In this document: in pieces, positions 43,301-53,731 of the stretch
How positions within the stretch are numbered: position 1 is the stretch's first letter
How the letters are laid out: each line of letters starts with the position of its first letter
From: Sphaerolaimus hirsutus
Lineage: Eukaryota; Nematoda; Chromadorea; Monhysterida; Sphaerolaimidae
Length of the DNA stretch: 64,000 nt
Assembly (NCBI GenBank): GCA_964036195.1
Contig: OZ038450.1
Span: 5,396,701 to 5,460,700 of the forward strand
Direction: 5' to 3'
Made by a program: the position numbers and the translations under genes
The notes under the pieces: generated by a model
Seen by the model: only the letters and a program-made list of their open reading frames with translations
What the model was told of the DNA's origin: nothing
Database searches by the model: none

Positions 43301-44478
43301 ATTCACCATAACCCATCGCAGTGCTATTCCAATCCGATCTAAAACCGATTTACAACCCGCTACTTTTCTCCGAACCCGCGGTCACCTGGCAACCCCGATT
43401 CGAAATCGACAATCCACTCAGCGGGAACCAATCCCGCTACACAAGTCTAATATTTAGTTCGCAGCAAGTTACCGATACTTGTCAGAATAATTGGGCGTGC
43501 AGATATGATTATTTGAATACTGGCATCAGGGAACTCGCCTTGAATACTCTGGAGGTGGAGAATAAATTTTTGGAAAAGAAACGTAGAGGTACTATACAGT
43601 ATACCAGCTGTGGGGCTCTCTATAAGGGCCCCGGGGTTATTAAATTCCCCATGGGCAATAATTATTTGGAGGGGGTCACCGTGACATTTAGTTGCCAGCC
43701 AGACTATTTCCTGCATGGAGATCAACAAAGGACGTGTAGAAATGGTACCTGGACACCGGGATGGTACGTGTGGTGCAGAAGTGAGTTGACATATTTTACT
43801 AGTTGCCTCCGGGATAGATAGATAACTGGGCGGTTGGGGAGGGGGGTCCCCCCCCCCTTTGGAGACCCCTGCGCGGTGCTCATCGTGCCCCCCCCCCTGG
43901 ATGAGCACCGGGGGATCGCCGTAATTGCAGTAGATGAGCACCGGTAAAGATAGGCATGGGTCCCATGTCATTTTACTGTTTTATAATTTGCAAAATGTTT
44001 CTAAGTTTGCCCACGGCATTGCGTCAAAAAGACTTGCGCGTTGTGTGAATATTAAAACTCATGAAATTGAAACCCAGTCTGGTAGTTTATGATGGTAATA
44101 CAGATTATAAATAATTATCAGAAAAAAAGTGATTTTCTGTTGTTTTCAGCACGCTCGCTGGAATATTTCCTCAAGTGGATGACCGGTCTTCTCACATCGG
44201 CGGCCATATTGGTGATCATCGTGTTCATATTTTTCGCTTGCTATTGGCAAAATGTCCGGCCGCGACAGGACGAGGTGTGTCACTTTCTCAACGCTCACCT
44301 ATTTTAAAAACCTTTAAAAAAAACTCCCCTTTCACTTTGACAGGCGAAAATGGGCGGGGGAGCGTTCGGAGCGCAGGCTCCGCCCCCACCCGCGGCCACC
44401 CAATCAGCGGGGCGGCCGGGCTTCTCACCAGGCGCTGGCTTTGTGCCAAGGCCGTACGTGAACATTATTGAGTTGTAG
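28376..44478 (+). CDS. mesh: Mesh-family NIDO-AMOP-VWD-sushi membrane protein
   Basis: Exons: 28376-28589, 30373-30503, 30990-31183, 31695-31848, 32111-32269, 32629-32882, 33818-34036, 34507-34743, 34853-34923, 35770-35929, 36662-36830, 38926-39155, 39474-39649, 39974-40092, 41189-41398, 41860-42008, 42400-42517, 42705-42854, 43322-43780, 44150-44274, 44344-44478; about 1277 aa. Order: signal peptide ([18 protein letters not shown]), NIDO (72-370; [17 protein letters not shown]), Ig-like TIG ([14 protein letters not shown]), Cys-rich AMOP (about 600-790), VWD ([10 protein letters not shown] to [11 protein letters not shown]), sushi (about 1133-1190), TM in exon 20 and a Pro-rich tail ending NIIEL. 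This order is that of fly Mesh, which acts at smooth septate junctions, and of vertebrate SUSD2. Exon 15 enters in frame 0 ([11 protein letters not shown]) but must leave in another frame ([11 protein letters not shown]): one base is missing there. Intron 17 is an introner-like element. Confidence 0.88.
28839..29659. mobile_element. hAT-type element with TTTTATTTTA subterminal words
   Basis: Tips CATGGTTGG and CCAACCCTG lie between exact 8-bp repeats ACCACGAG (28831-28838 and 29660-29667). Subterminal zones reiterate TTTTATTTTA and AAATTTTAC. Inside there is a fragment of the CAGGTCTCC/GGAGG family near 29140-29260. It lies in intron 1 of the Mesh-like gene. Confidence 0.8.
29796..29927. mobile_element. 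Short hAT-type element, TAGGGTGTCAAA tips
   Basis: This 132-bp element has tips TAGGGTGTCAAATTTCCG and TTTTTTTGACACCCTA and the exact 8-bp flanking repeat ATGATACC (29788-29795 and 29928-29935). It carries the same TTTTCCGT/CCGGC words as the 641-bp copy at 17973-18613, which makes it a deletion derivative or a minimal form. Confidence 0.88.
30541..30650. mobile_element. Degenerate introner-family hairpin in an intron
   Basis: It starts GGTGCCAATCAGG and ends with CATTTTACACGGTCTGGGAGAAACCCCAG, with ATGACTTTTGACATATTGCATG inside. It lies within the intron 30504-30989 of the Mesh-like gene and does not define its borders. Confidence 0.55.
33130..33690. repeat. Imperfect tandem repeat of TAGTCATCTA-type words
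   Basis: GTAGTCATCTAAATCCGCTG, CTAGTCATCTATACCCACTG and inverse forms (GATGACTA, AGTAGTGG) recur across the region, with the two orientations at the two ends. It lies in the intron 32883-33817 of the Mesh-like gene. The same words occur at 7488-7660. Confidence 0.5.
37189..38650. mobile_element. Large fold-back element (about 1.45 kb) in a Mesh-like gene intron
   Basis: The left arm begins TAAACACCTTCCCGGTCAAG and the right arm ends CTTGACCGGGAAGGTGTTTA. The arms match almost base for base in inverse for about 700 bp each, around a short centre near 37900-37950. Open frames of 60-112 codons on both strands are mirror copies of each other and show no known motif. The right tip abuts ACTTTGCGGTCCGCCCAGTA, a tip word of another repeat at 35400-35690. 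Confidence 0.75.
38840..38900 (+). repeat. ACAACAATG-type microsatellite before an exon
   Basis: Imperfect units of ATGACAACAACA run to 25 bp before the acceptor CCGCAG of the exon at 38926. The open frames here on both strands are repeat artefacts. Confidence 0.6.
40225..40353. mobile_element. MITE with TACCGTATTTCC ends in a Mesh-like gene intron
   Basis: Tips TACCGTATTTCCTCGAAATA and TATTTCGAGGAAATACGGTA define a 129-bp copy of the family seen at 1168-1430. Intron 40093-41188. Confidence 0.7.
41440..41630. mobile_element. Hairpin element, GGTGCCAGTTCCACAAGTGG tip
   Basis: CTGGTGCCAGTTCCACAAGT on the left is inverted on the right as ACTTGCGGAACTGGCCCCTG. The arms consist of AAGTGAAATGGCAAA words, like 10001-10236. 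It lies in the intron 41399-41859 of the Mesh-like gene. Confidence 0.6.
42051..42170. repeat. Near-perfect palindrome with a very short loop
   Basis: AGAGCTCAGCGTCGATTCGA and the following ACGTGAAATGATGACGTGAA are repeated in inverse to about 42167 with only a few bases of loop (near TTAATTA at 42109-42114). It lies in the intron 42009-42399, directly before another hairpin at about 42218-42360. Confidence 0.7.
42518..42704 (+). mobile_element. Introner-like element forming Mesh-like intron 17
   Basis: The intron begins GTGCCAGTCCCAGACCCTG and ends CAGGGTCCGGGACTGCCTTCAG. The arms hold inverse AAATGTCAAGTGTCATGCAA stretches, so the whole intron is one hairpin. It splits the conserved VWD motif [14 protein letters not shown] at phase 1. 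TCAG occurs at both exon/element borders. Confidence 0.82.
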
Positions 44479-45949
44479 CACATGTAGTAAAAGTAGTGTA
44501 AATATAGCGAAGAAAATGAAACTGCCAAAACCAGTGCAACCTGGGATGTATTTACCCAGGGGGCCGCCGTGGATAATACCGAGAGTGGACCATTTTTAGG
44601 GAGCTGTGTAAAAATTTCCTGCGCATGTGTGGTTCAGACCACCGGGGGAAGTCCCGAGCCCTGAAGTCAAGTGTCAAATGTCATGTAAAATGTCAATCGA
44701 AACAACAAAGGGAAAAATTTTATTAATGATATTTTGACACTTTGCTTGGCAATTGACAAATTTGCATGACATTTAACACTTTACACTTTACAGGGTTGGG
44801 GACCAGGTATCTACATCTACAAAATCAAATCCCAGTAAAGGATTGGCTTGGCGCCATTCCCGTGCTATATGGTTCGAATTGTAGGGCACGTATCTCCCCC
44901 CCCCCCCCGGTTGTCTGATTCCGTATACAGTCCCCCACGTAATTAAAAATCCTGGGTACGCTCCTGAAATGTGACAGTGAACGTAATACGCTCCCAATAC
45001 TTCCTGCGCCGAAAATCGCACAAAATTGAATATATTTACATATATTTATTGGAAACAAATCTCAGGGGCGGATTCAGAAAAAAATCAAACACGGTAAAGA
45101 AGGTCTAAACAGCATAGTCAGCTTGCATTTATTTCGCACCTCACAGGCCATCATATCAACCAGAGTTGACAAAAGCGGCACTAGCCAAAGATGGCGGCAG
45201 CAGAACGGACATTTCCGAAGCTGCCCACTCCACGCACACGCCCGTTCCAAAAGTAGTGGGACACCCCTTCGCGATGACTACTAGTGCTTGATGTTTTTGG
45301 TCGATGGGGGTTTATGTTTGGATTGGCGATAAATTACGGGTGGAGTGTAACGTAAAGATTTAGTGAGAATTTTTAATTTTTTATTTGTTTTTCATCCAAC
45401 TTTGATACTCAAATTTCAATTAAATTTAAAAGGGTATATCGTGAGAGATGGGGCTTCCTAAATAAAATGAAAAGTGTATGATGGATAAAATGAGCCAACG
45501 TAAAATCTATTTATTATTGATTAATGTTCCATAGTACATTTTTCGTTTAGATTAGGAAGTTTCATCTGTCACTTAAAAACGTTTCTCAAAACATGAATTT
45601 TGAAAAATAGACTTGATTTACGCTTCACCCATAATTTTCGCAAAACTGTAAACAGCCCTGATATCTATTAATTTTGTGACCTTGTTTTTTTGAACCAACG
45701 CAAGGCTTGCTGTCTCATTTTTGTTCATGAAAAATTTACACGTAACTTTTTAAGTGTTCGATAAAATATGCTCATGTGACATATCTACCGCTTTACTGAA
45801 GTCTAGTTGCTTTAATACTTGAGGTCCTATTATGCGAAAAACTTTACCTTTTTATTTATGGTTGTGTCTATGATTGTTCAGTTTGGCCGACTGCTTCCAA
45901 TGGAGGTTAAATTCGTGGTTAGAAATTGTCGGGAAATATCAGTAGCCTG

Positions 45950-46105
45950 ATGCCAATACCAGACCCAGTAAAGTGTAAACTAAAGTGTCAATTGTCATGA
46001 AAATTTCAGTAATAAAATATATTCTTTCTTTTTTGTTTTGATTAACATTTTACATGACATTTGACACTTTACTTTACACTTTACAGGGTCTGGGACTGCT
46101 CCCAG
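45950..46105. mobile_element. Introner-family hairpin outside a gene
   Basis: ATGCCAATACCAGACCCAGT on the left and CAGGGTCTGGGACTGCTCCCAG on the right are the same tips as the introns at 23337-23605 and 42518-42704. The interior is AAAGTGTAAACTAAAGTGTC and its inverse. It has no flanking exon, which shows the family moves independently of genes. Confidence 0.65.
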
Positions 46106-46969
46106 GAGTCCGGCACCGAGTAGAGTGTAAAGCAAAATGTCGATTAAACTAAAACAAAATCTTATTGCTGAACTTTTGACATTTTTAGTGTCAATTGACA
46201 AACTTGTTTTGACATTTTACAGGTGCGAGACTGGTGCGGTAGTGTCAAAACTCAAAACACTGTTGCAATCAAATTTGAAGTGCAATGAAATGGAAATGAG
46301 CCATGCGCTGCGCATCTAATTGACCTTTGTCATACTTACCTAAAATACTAGTTATCGAAAACGTATTAAAACGCTTTTCAGTTGACTTCTGATCTGCGGT
46401 CAACTAGAGTGTAAAACCTACACAGTGGAATAAAACTTTCCAGTAGTTCTCGTCCGAGTGGATACACTTACTCTTGTAAATATTCTTCGTTTTGTTACAG
46501 ACGTTTAAAAGTATTGAAACAGTATTTCACTACCACTTTTTCTTGTGGTTGTGACTCTTATTTCGTTTATGTTAACTCGCAAATAAATATTGCACCTGTT
46601 TTCCGGTGTAAAATTTTCAATGTTGATTTTTGTGAGAAGTCTGGCGATTTGAGGAGCTAAATTTGAGGAATAAATAAATATATTTTTCTGAATTCTTTTG
46701 ATATTGCTGTGCGTAATTTCGGCAGAATAATGGTAGAAAACAAGAAACATCATCAGTGGTCCACTGAGTGCAAGCGCGCTTTGAGTTGAAATATCATATC
46801 CCATTTAAAAAGCAAACCATCAAGTATTGGATCAATTTTTTAGCTGATCTACCTATTTCACTCAAATTTTTGCAACTCTCTGCAAAGCATACGTTTGCTG
46901 TGAGCACTCAACAACTTGCCCAGTAGGAAGTTGTATAATTGAGTGACAAACGAGTATCCTCATAATGCT

Positions 46970-47888
46970 GCGATTACAGCTCGGACGTAAAATTCCAGCG
47001 TAAAGTTAAATGGCAAAATTGATTACATGAAAGTGGATCAGGGGTTTTGTAGATTTGGACCCCCGCGGGGGTTCATATAGATAGCAAATCGCTCCTTCGG
47101 AGGGTTAGATAGCTGAAAAATTTTCTGGGGGGTGGGATGGGGGGGGGTTCGCGGGGGTTCAATATATAGGGCTTTCCGAGGTATAGAAGGAAGAAAAGGG
47201 GGAAAATCGCTAAAAGTAGGTGAAAAATCGCTAAAAGTAGGTGAAAAATCGCTAAAAGTAGGTGAAAAATCGCTAAAAAAAGCATAAATATAAGCACATA
47301 TATAGCCAAAATAGGCGATAATGAGCCAAAATAGGCGATAATAGTAGCCAAAAATTTTGCCTCCAGGATAGATAGATAGCTGAGCGGGCCTCTGTGATAG
47401 ATAGATAGCTGGCAGATTTGGTGGGGGGAACCCCCCAACCCCCCCCCCCCCTACTAAACCCCTGAAGTGGATGATGATACAGGTCTGCAAGTTTCATGGA
47501 CAATATGTTTATCAATACCTTCATTGTGACCAAGGGTCATCGTCTACGGTCACTTCCATTTGATTGTGAAAATTCAAAAATTTCGATTTTACATTGGAAT
47601 TTTATGCCAGCTAAAGAAAAATCAATTCTACGCTATGTCATTGCATGCAATCACCTGGCGTAGCTGATTTATCGACTGATTTTTCATCAGCTGGCGTAAA
47701 ATTCCAACGTAAAATCGAAATTTTTGAATTTTCACAATCAAATAGAATCAAATAGACCCTTAGTCACAATGAAGGTATTGATAAACATATTGTCCATGAA
47801 AAATTACAGACCTATATCATCATCCACTTTCATGTAATCAATTTTGCGATGGAATATTACGATGGAATTTTACGTCCGAACTGTAATC
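46970..47888. mobile_element. Fold-back element with GATTACAGCTCGGACGTAAAATTCC ends
   Basis: The left arm (GATTACAGCTCGGACGTAAA) is inverted at the right end (TTTACGTCCGAACTGTAATC), and a second inverted segment near TTCGATTTTACATTGGAATT/AATTCCAACGTAAAATCGAA flanks the centre. The hAT-type element at 47039-47464 is inserted in the left arm. Confidence 0.65.
47039..47464. mobile_element. hAT-type MITE with 8-bp duplication AAGTGGAT
   Basis: It starts CAGGGGTTTTGTAGATTTGG and ends CTACTAAACCCCTG, flanked by exact AAGTGGAT (47031-47038 and 47465-47472). It contains four copies of AGGTGAAAAATCGCTAAAAG near 47205-47280 and GATAGATAG words. Confidence 0.88.
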
Positions 47889-48978
47889 AAGTGAAAACTT
47901 GGCAGTTACCGCATTTGCTCGAATGATTACCGCGGGTAATTAATTATTTTTAGTCACCTTTTTGAGAGGGGAACCATTCAAGAGGAGAGATTATTCAAGG
48001 GGAGAATTATTATCTCGTCAAAATTTTCAAGCAGATTTCTTTTAACTCATTTTATCAAAATACGCTTTGTTAACGAAATAACATAAAATACCAATTTTGT
48101 TCGAATTGGAGCGGTCGCTTTCGAAGGGTCATTTTTCTATTGGAAATTTTTCAAGCAAATATGGTAAATATGTTCTCTGGTCACTTGTCAAAGTGGAGTA
48201 CCTATTTGTCACTGTTCACTCTGCAGCAAACTACCCAATGAGCCACGCATGACAAAGTCGATAAAAACCGTTCCATTTGACTAATCAGCGTGAAAATACC
48301 CAATTCCAATCGACTCGCAGTAATTTCCGGTTGAGCGGTGCTCATCAAACGCAAAAACACGCGTGCTCTTCTTATCGATATCGACCGCATCGACAATCGA
48401 TAGCGATCTGCGGACGCGCAACTAAGTTGACACGTTCTACATGATTGCCTAAGTGTGAACTGTCGTCGCGTAGTGATGGAAAAAGTGTGGAGCGCGATGG
48501 CGTAAACGCCATTTTTCAGGTTTCTGGGTTCAGAAAGCGGTGTTTGGCGTAGCCATTGTACGGGGCAGAGAAGTGTATTTTTACCGGAATTTTTACAAAA
48601 CGTCATATTTATAGTGATACCGGTATTTTTACAAAACGTTAACGGTATACATACACGTATATTTCGGGTCAGTATAAAAATAAACTCTCGCAAACGTGCC
48701 GCCTTTTCCCCCAACAAAAACAATTTCAGCCAGTCGCGTCATGTCTATTTTCCAAAACTCAACGTCAACACAAAAGGCGCTTTCCAAACACTAGAAGCGA
48801 CATTGGCGCGTCCGTCGCACGCACGAGTCCAGCTATTCACGACAAGTTACGCGCAAAAGAAACAACCCAAAATAATGGGCACGCGACAATCACCGGGAAA
48901 CCCAGCGACCCACATCACTGCTCACCAAAGTGGCACTATCAGATGGCCCGGGTTCCATTCCGACCCGAACGGGGCTCC

Positions 48979-48986
48979 TATAAAAG
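48979..48986 (+). promoter_or_regulatory. TATA box of the cuticlin-like gene
   Basis: TATAAAAG lies 121 bp before the start codon at 49107, in GC-richer DNA. The spacing leaves room for a 5' UTR of roughly 90 bases. Confidence 0.6.
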
Positions 48987-49106
48987 GGAAGCCCAAAACC
49001 CCAGTAGAGCATCGACCAGCATCCATCCACACTTCAGTCTCCAATAGAAACTGCAGCGGCGGCGACATCAAAGTCTTCGAAAACTTCAAAAAGAGACCGA
49101 CAAATC

Positions 49107-51733
49107 ATGCAGCGGTGCGTCTTTGTTGTGCTGCTGGCGGCCGGCGCTTGGGCCATTCCGATTGACAACGGGCTGCAGGGAGAACCGGAAGTCGAGTGTC
49201 TGGGAGATTCGATTCAGGTAGGTCGATTTTTGGGGCGGGTCGATTTTTTTCGCTGGGAGATTCTAGTTGACAGTGAATTTGTTATGTAGTGGGGTTCTTA
49301 ATTGGGTTGAGTGTCGCGAATAAATGTAGATTTACAGACAGTAAAGCAACGGACTGGACATAATGATAAGCGCAAGTGAAGTAATTAGAAAACACGCGTG
49401 TGAAAAACTTTTCTGAAAATAAATTCTTTGCCACTTATAAGTGCACTTTTAATTTTCCCTACCACTTCTTTCTCCTGTCTCTAATTATCTTGCGGAATCA
49501 CGCCACCCCCAAACTTTTTTCAATTCTAAATACAAACGTCTTCCAACACAAAAATAAATTTAAAAATACCCCCCCCCCCCCCACCACAGATCAACTTCAA
49601 CACGCGCAACCCGTGGGAGGGCAACGTGTACGTGAAGGGACTGTTCGCCGACGACGGGTGCAAGGTGGTCGGCACGGGCGCCAACAACCTCGCCTCCATC
49701 TCGCTCGGCTTCGACTCGTGCAACGTGCAGAGACAGCGCAGTCTCGAGCCCAGAGGAGTCTTTGTCCACGCCACCGTCGTGTTGGGATTCCATCCTGTCT
49801 TCTTGACCAAGGTGAGTTGAGGGAGGTTTTGTAGCGATGGTTTTTTTGGTGCCTCTCTTTTTCGTGAGTATGACACACGGAAAATTATGAACCTCGGTCG
49901 AATTTGTAAATTGGTCTGTGCAGTAGAAGCGTTAATCAAGATCTAGGTAAAAACCGCCCCCAGATCGATTCCACCAAAACTTACAACATAAAAACCTCAC
50001 CACAGGTGGACCGAGCTTTCCGCATCCAATGTTTCTACATGGAGGCGGACAAGACGGTCAGCGAGGAGCTGGAAGTGAGCCCCATCACGACCGGCTTCGC
50101 CACCATGAACGTGCCCATGCCCGTGTGCAGGTTTGTCTAGGCTGCCGAATGTTGCCACCGTTTAGTTACGCGGTACCGTAAATAGTATGCGGTGAAAAAC
50201 GCCGGTACGGTTAATTTTTACCGTTTACCGGTAATTATCGGTGCATCATGGTGTTTGAGAAACATCCGGTGCCAGTCCCAAATGCCCTGTAAAATGTAAA
50301 ATGTCAGGCAAAATGTCTAAAGTAATGTAAAATGCCGTAGAATGAATGTAAAACATTCGTTTGCAATTTTACATGACTTTTTGACACTTTGCATAACATT
50401 CGACATTATAGAGGGTCTGGGAGCCGGAAGCAGTAAATGCACTATGGCAATTGATCAAATGACTGCAAATGCGCGGTGAACTTGAACCAAAAAATTACCA
50501 CCCCAACCCCCCCCCCCCTCCCCAGATACGACATCCGCGAGTCGTCCGACCCCGAGAGCAATCCCGTACAGTTCGCTTTGATCGGCCAGTCGGTGTACCA
50601 CCACTGGATCTGCGACACGGACACCGTGGATACGTTCTGCATGCGCGTCTACAGCTGCAAGGTGGACGACGGCACCGGCTTGAATGAGATTCAGCTGATC
50701 GACGAGGTGGGGTTTTTCGAGGGTGCTGGGTGGTTAGGTTGTTTTGAGGAGAAAAAATGGAGAAAATCGTTTGGAGAACTCAACGGCGATGACTGGGGCC
50801 GCTGGGCCACTGATAAATATATTTAAAACAGATTTCTTCGATGACAAGCAAAAGCAAGATTTTAAATTTTATCTAAAGTCAAAGTGCAAGTAAAGCTCCA
50901 AACAGTGTAAAAAATTTACGACATTTTGAAACCTGACTCGTCATTAATTAACTCGTAATTAATGACCTCATAAATATCTACAACACGTACAAAATGTCAC
51001 CCCCCAACCCCCAGAGTGGCTGCGCCCTAGACCGCAACCTGCTGGACAACCTGGACTACCCAGAAGACCTGCGCGCCGTGAAGGAGTCTCACGTGTTCAA
51101 GTACGCCGACCGGCCCAACACCCAGTACGAGTGCCAGATCGAGATCACCGTCAAAGACCCCGGCACCGAGTGCGCTAGACCCACTTGTGGAGAGGCACCT
51201 GGCACTAGGTAAGGGGGTTGGGTTGGTTGATGGGTGAAATAGGTGGATGCCTAAATGGGGAAGTATTTGAGTGTGATGAAGCTCGATGATTTTTGTGTTG
51301 AGGGTCCAAGATTTTGCACACACAGGCATATTTTTCCGTTATTCTCATCAGTTGAGAATTACCAAGGGATGTGCCAAACAAAAGAATATTTTCATCCAAA
51401 TTAACCCACAAAAATCCCCAAAACCCACAAAAAACCCACCCACCCAGGGGCAAGCGGTCAGCCTCCTCCAGCCAATCAGCTGGCAGCGTGGACGTCTCGC
51501 CCACCAAACCCCTGTTCATCGCCGACCTGGACCTCACCGAGGAGGACATCCCCGCCGCCCTGCTGCACCACGTCACCAACAGACGCCCCGCCCACTTTGA
51601 GCCGGCCCAAGTGCAGACGGATCAGATGTGCGCCTCTAGTACGGCTATTGTGTTTGTGGCTGCTTTGTTGGTGCTCGCTTTTACTGGCGCCGCGGCTGTT
51701 GTCGCCATTTTGTACACTAGGAGGTCTAAGTGA
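49107..51733 (+). CDS. Cuticlin-like ZP-domain membrane protein
   Basis: Exons 49107-49217, 49590-49811, 50006-50130, 50526-50706, 51015-51208 and 51448-51733 join without phase conflict to 372 aa. The first ATG opens a signal peptide (MQRCVFVVLLAAGAWA). A ZP domain fills about residues 31-278: VECLGDSIQINFNTRNPWEG, CKVVGTG, FDSCNVQR, then HPVFLTK-VDRAFRIQCFY, CDTDTVDTFCMRV, GCALDRNLL. RGKR (278-281) is a furin-type cleavage site directly after it, followed by a Ser-rich and acidic linker, a single membrane helix (about 343-366) and the short basic tail YTRRSK. Nematode cuticlins share this plan: they are cleaved at the furin site and polymerise through the ZP domain in the cuticle. The exact paralogue (cut or cutl type) cannot be named. 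Confidence 0.92.
50268..50427. mobile_element. Introner-family hairpin inside a cuticlin intron
   Basis: CCGGTGCCAGTCCCAAATGC on the left and AGAGGGTCTGGGAGCCGG on the right are the family tips, with TGTAAAATGTCAGGCAAAAT inside. It lies within the intron 50131-50525 and is not co-terminal with it. Confidence 0.55.
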
Positions 51734-53731
51734 GTGGAGTTTTTTGGTTGATGATTGATTTTTGAGTGATTTTGATGGTTGAGTATCATGACGTTTTTTG
51801 GAGATTCTCGTCAGTTTTTGTAAGCTCGTTACAATGCGAATCCTTTTAGTCATGCATTTTACCCCGTTTTTGTTTGTTCGCGGAAAATACACATTATTTA
51901 TTACCGGAAAAATTTGTTTCGCCATAAGCTTCATCTAGTCCTGCGGCTTAAAATCACCCTACCTGTTTTATTCAAATTATATTTATTTATATATTTATGA
52001 CAACAACCACTGAAACTCAATAAACAATGCCACATAAATACTCGCCACACTTTGATTTACCAATAAAAATACAATTTAGATGTATAAACAACACACGAAA
52101 TACCAATTTATAATGCTTGATATTAAAACACTAAAAGACACATCAAAGGGAATGCATAAACTCAAGATTCGATTAGCCTCTAGCAACGATGGCAAACAAT
52201 GATTCGATTATATTTATGATGATTTCGATTATATGATCTTTTGTATTTAAAAATTCCAAAAAAGTATAGTATTTTGCTGGGTATTATAGGTTAAAATGTG
52301 TATATGTGCAATGCCAAAATAGAAATCGACATGTTGGCCTGGATGCATTTGTGTGACGGAAGTAATTGTAAACGGCAGCATATTTTGAAAGCCATTCCGA
52401 AACGGTCTATTATCGACATGACCAAAAAACTCGAAAATTCGGCATCCAGCAGAATTTTTTGAAAACTATTTCAAAAAATTTGTAAGCTCGAAAATGAATA
52501 TCAAAAACAATTTTTGAGCTTTTTGAATTATGAAAACTCATTTTAGTGAGAAAAATACATTCGAACACTTTTCTCGAGAGAGTTTGCCATCGTTCGCCGC
52601 AGCTGTAGTACAACGAGAGAAAAAAACAATTTGAAAAAAACACCATGCTACACTGATACATTGGAATGATTTTCTTCAAGACAAATAATGAATAAAACGA
52701 AATATGAACCTGAAAAGCTTTTTGGAAGACTATAGAAATTGGAAAACAAGCTGTCACGAAATTGAGACACCACTGAGAATGAAACAAAATAATGAGCCGA
52801 AATCAATGGCGTTGCACACTAGGGTTGGGAATTTCAAAATTTTCGGTTCCGGTTCTCGGTTCTCGGTTCCAAAAGATTTCGGTTCGGGTATCGGTTCTCG
52901 GTTCCTGAAAATTTTCGGTTCCGGTTCTCGGTTCGGTTCTTAAACTCGGTTCCGGTTCGGTTCTTTCGGTTCTAAAATTATCAAAATTTCGGTTCCGGGT
53001 AATAAAATAACCGGGACTCGGGTAATAATCGGCTGAACAACAGAAAAACAATATACCCAAGTTTACATGTGTAAGTACATTGGTTGGATATTTCATACTA
53101 CAGGAGCATATCACAGCTTATTATTTCATGGTAGAATGCAGAAATCAGAAGTTATAATAATACTGGTATTTAAAAAAGTGTAAAAGCAAACATATACGTT
53201 TTCTGTACTCGCGTACTTTCAAAAAGTACACGAGTAAATCAGTACTGGTATTTTTTTCTGGAGGAAACGTAAATGTATTTATGTAGTACGCGAGTGAGTA
53301 CGCGTATTATTTTGAGTACAAACATAAATAACTTTTGCCAACTACGGTTAAAACTGCCACAAAACCAATGAAAACTACTACCAGTGATAATGTGTATACT
53401 GCAGCGACATTACACCTTACAATGAAATCTACCATATCCCATCTGAATAAACGAACATACATAAAAAAATTTCATCATATTTATCAAAGCAATTTGATAA
53501 ATATGATGAAATTTTTTGTTTGTTCTTTTATTTAGGGTGGGATATGGTAGATTTCATTGTAAGGTGTAATGGCGCTGGAGTATATGTGAAATTACACGCT
53601 CCCGCGCAATAATTTTGCAAACAGATGAATTTGGCAATTCTGAACACGAACTTACGGGCGCCCTACTTGCGCCCTACATTCCAACTGACCCCTACACGAG
53701 CGCCCAACCCCCCTCCCCCCACAGTACAGTC
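51734..53731. other. Tail-to-tail intergenic region
   Basis: This separates the convergent cuticlin and orphan membrane-protein genes. AATAAA at 52019-52024 is a likely cuticlin polyadenylation signal. From 52821 there is a TAGGGTTGGGAA tip followed by reiterated CGGTTCCGGTTCT words to about 53000, an apparent one-ended or degenerate hAT-type element. A palindrome of the CATTACACCTTACAATG family lies at 53395-53580. No gene is seen. Confidence 0.55.
52019..52024 (+). terminator. Polyadenylation signal candidate of the cuticlin gene
   Basis: AATAAA lies 286 bases past the stop codon at 51731-51733. A second AATAAA follows near 52064. Position alone supports the call. Confidence 0.45.

Larger units (their letters stand above)
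44479..48978. other. Intergenic region between Mesh-like and cuticlin genes
   Basis: I find no supported gene here. It holds hairpins of the introner family at about 44636-44806, 45950-46105 and 46109-46230, a fold-back at 46970-47888 with a hAT-type insertion, and A/T-rich single-copy DNA at 45060-45900. The long opposed frames at 48202-48723 (minus) and 48614-49165 (plus) overlap each other and the cuticlin promoter. Confidence 0.55.

Noticed and set aside
43447..43971. 174-codon minus frame
   Set aside because: It is antisense to the long sushi-domain exon of the Mesh-like gene.
47170..47290. Repeat-spacer array resembling CRISPR
   Set aside because: The AGGTGAAAAATCGCTAAAAG units are directly adjacent without unique spacers, belong to a hAT-type element, and the host DNA is eukaryotic.
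48614..48700. tRNA or other structured RNA gene near the cuticlin promoter
   Set aside because: No cloverleaf with A and B box spacing could be built here or elsewhere in the window by eye.
48202..49165. Opposed frames of 173 and 183 codons upstream of the cuticlin gene
   Set aside because: They overlap each other and the TATA box and signal-peptide exon of the cuticlin gene, and neither shows a known motif.
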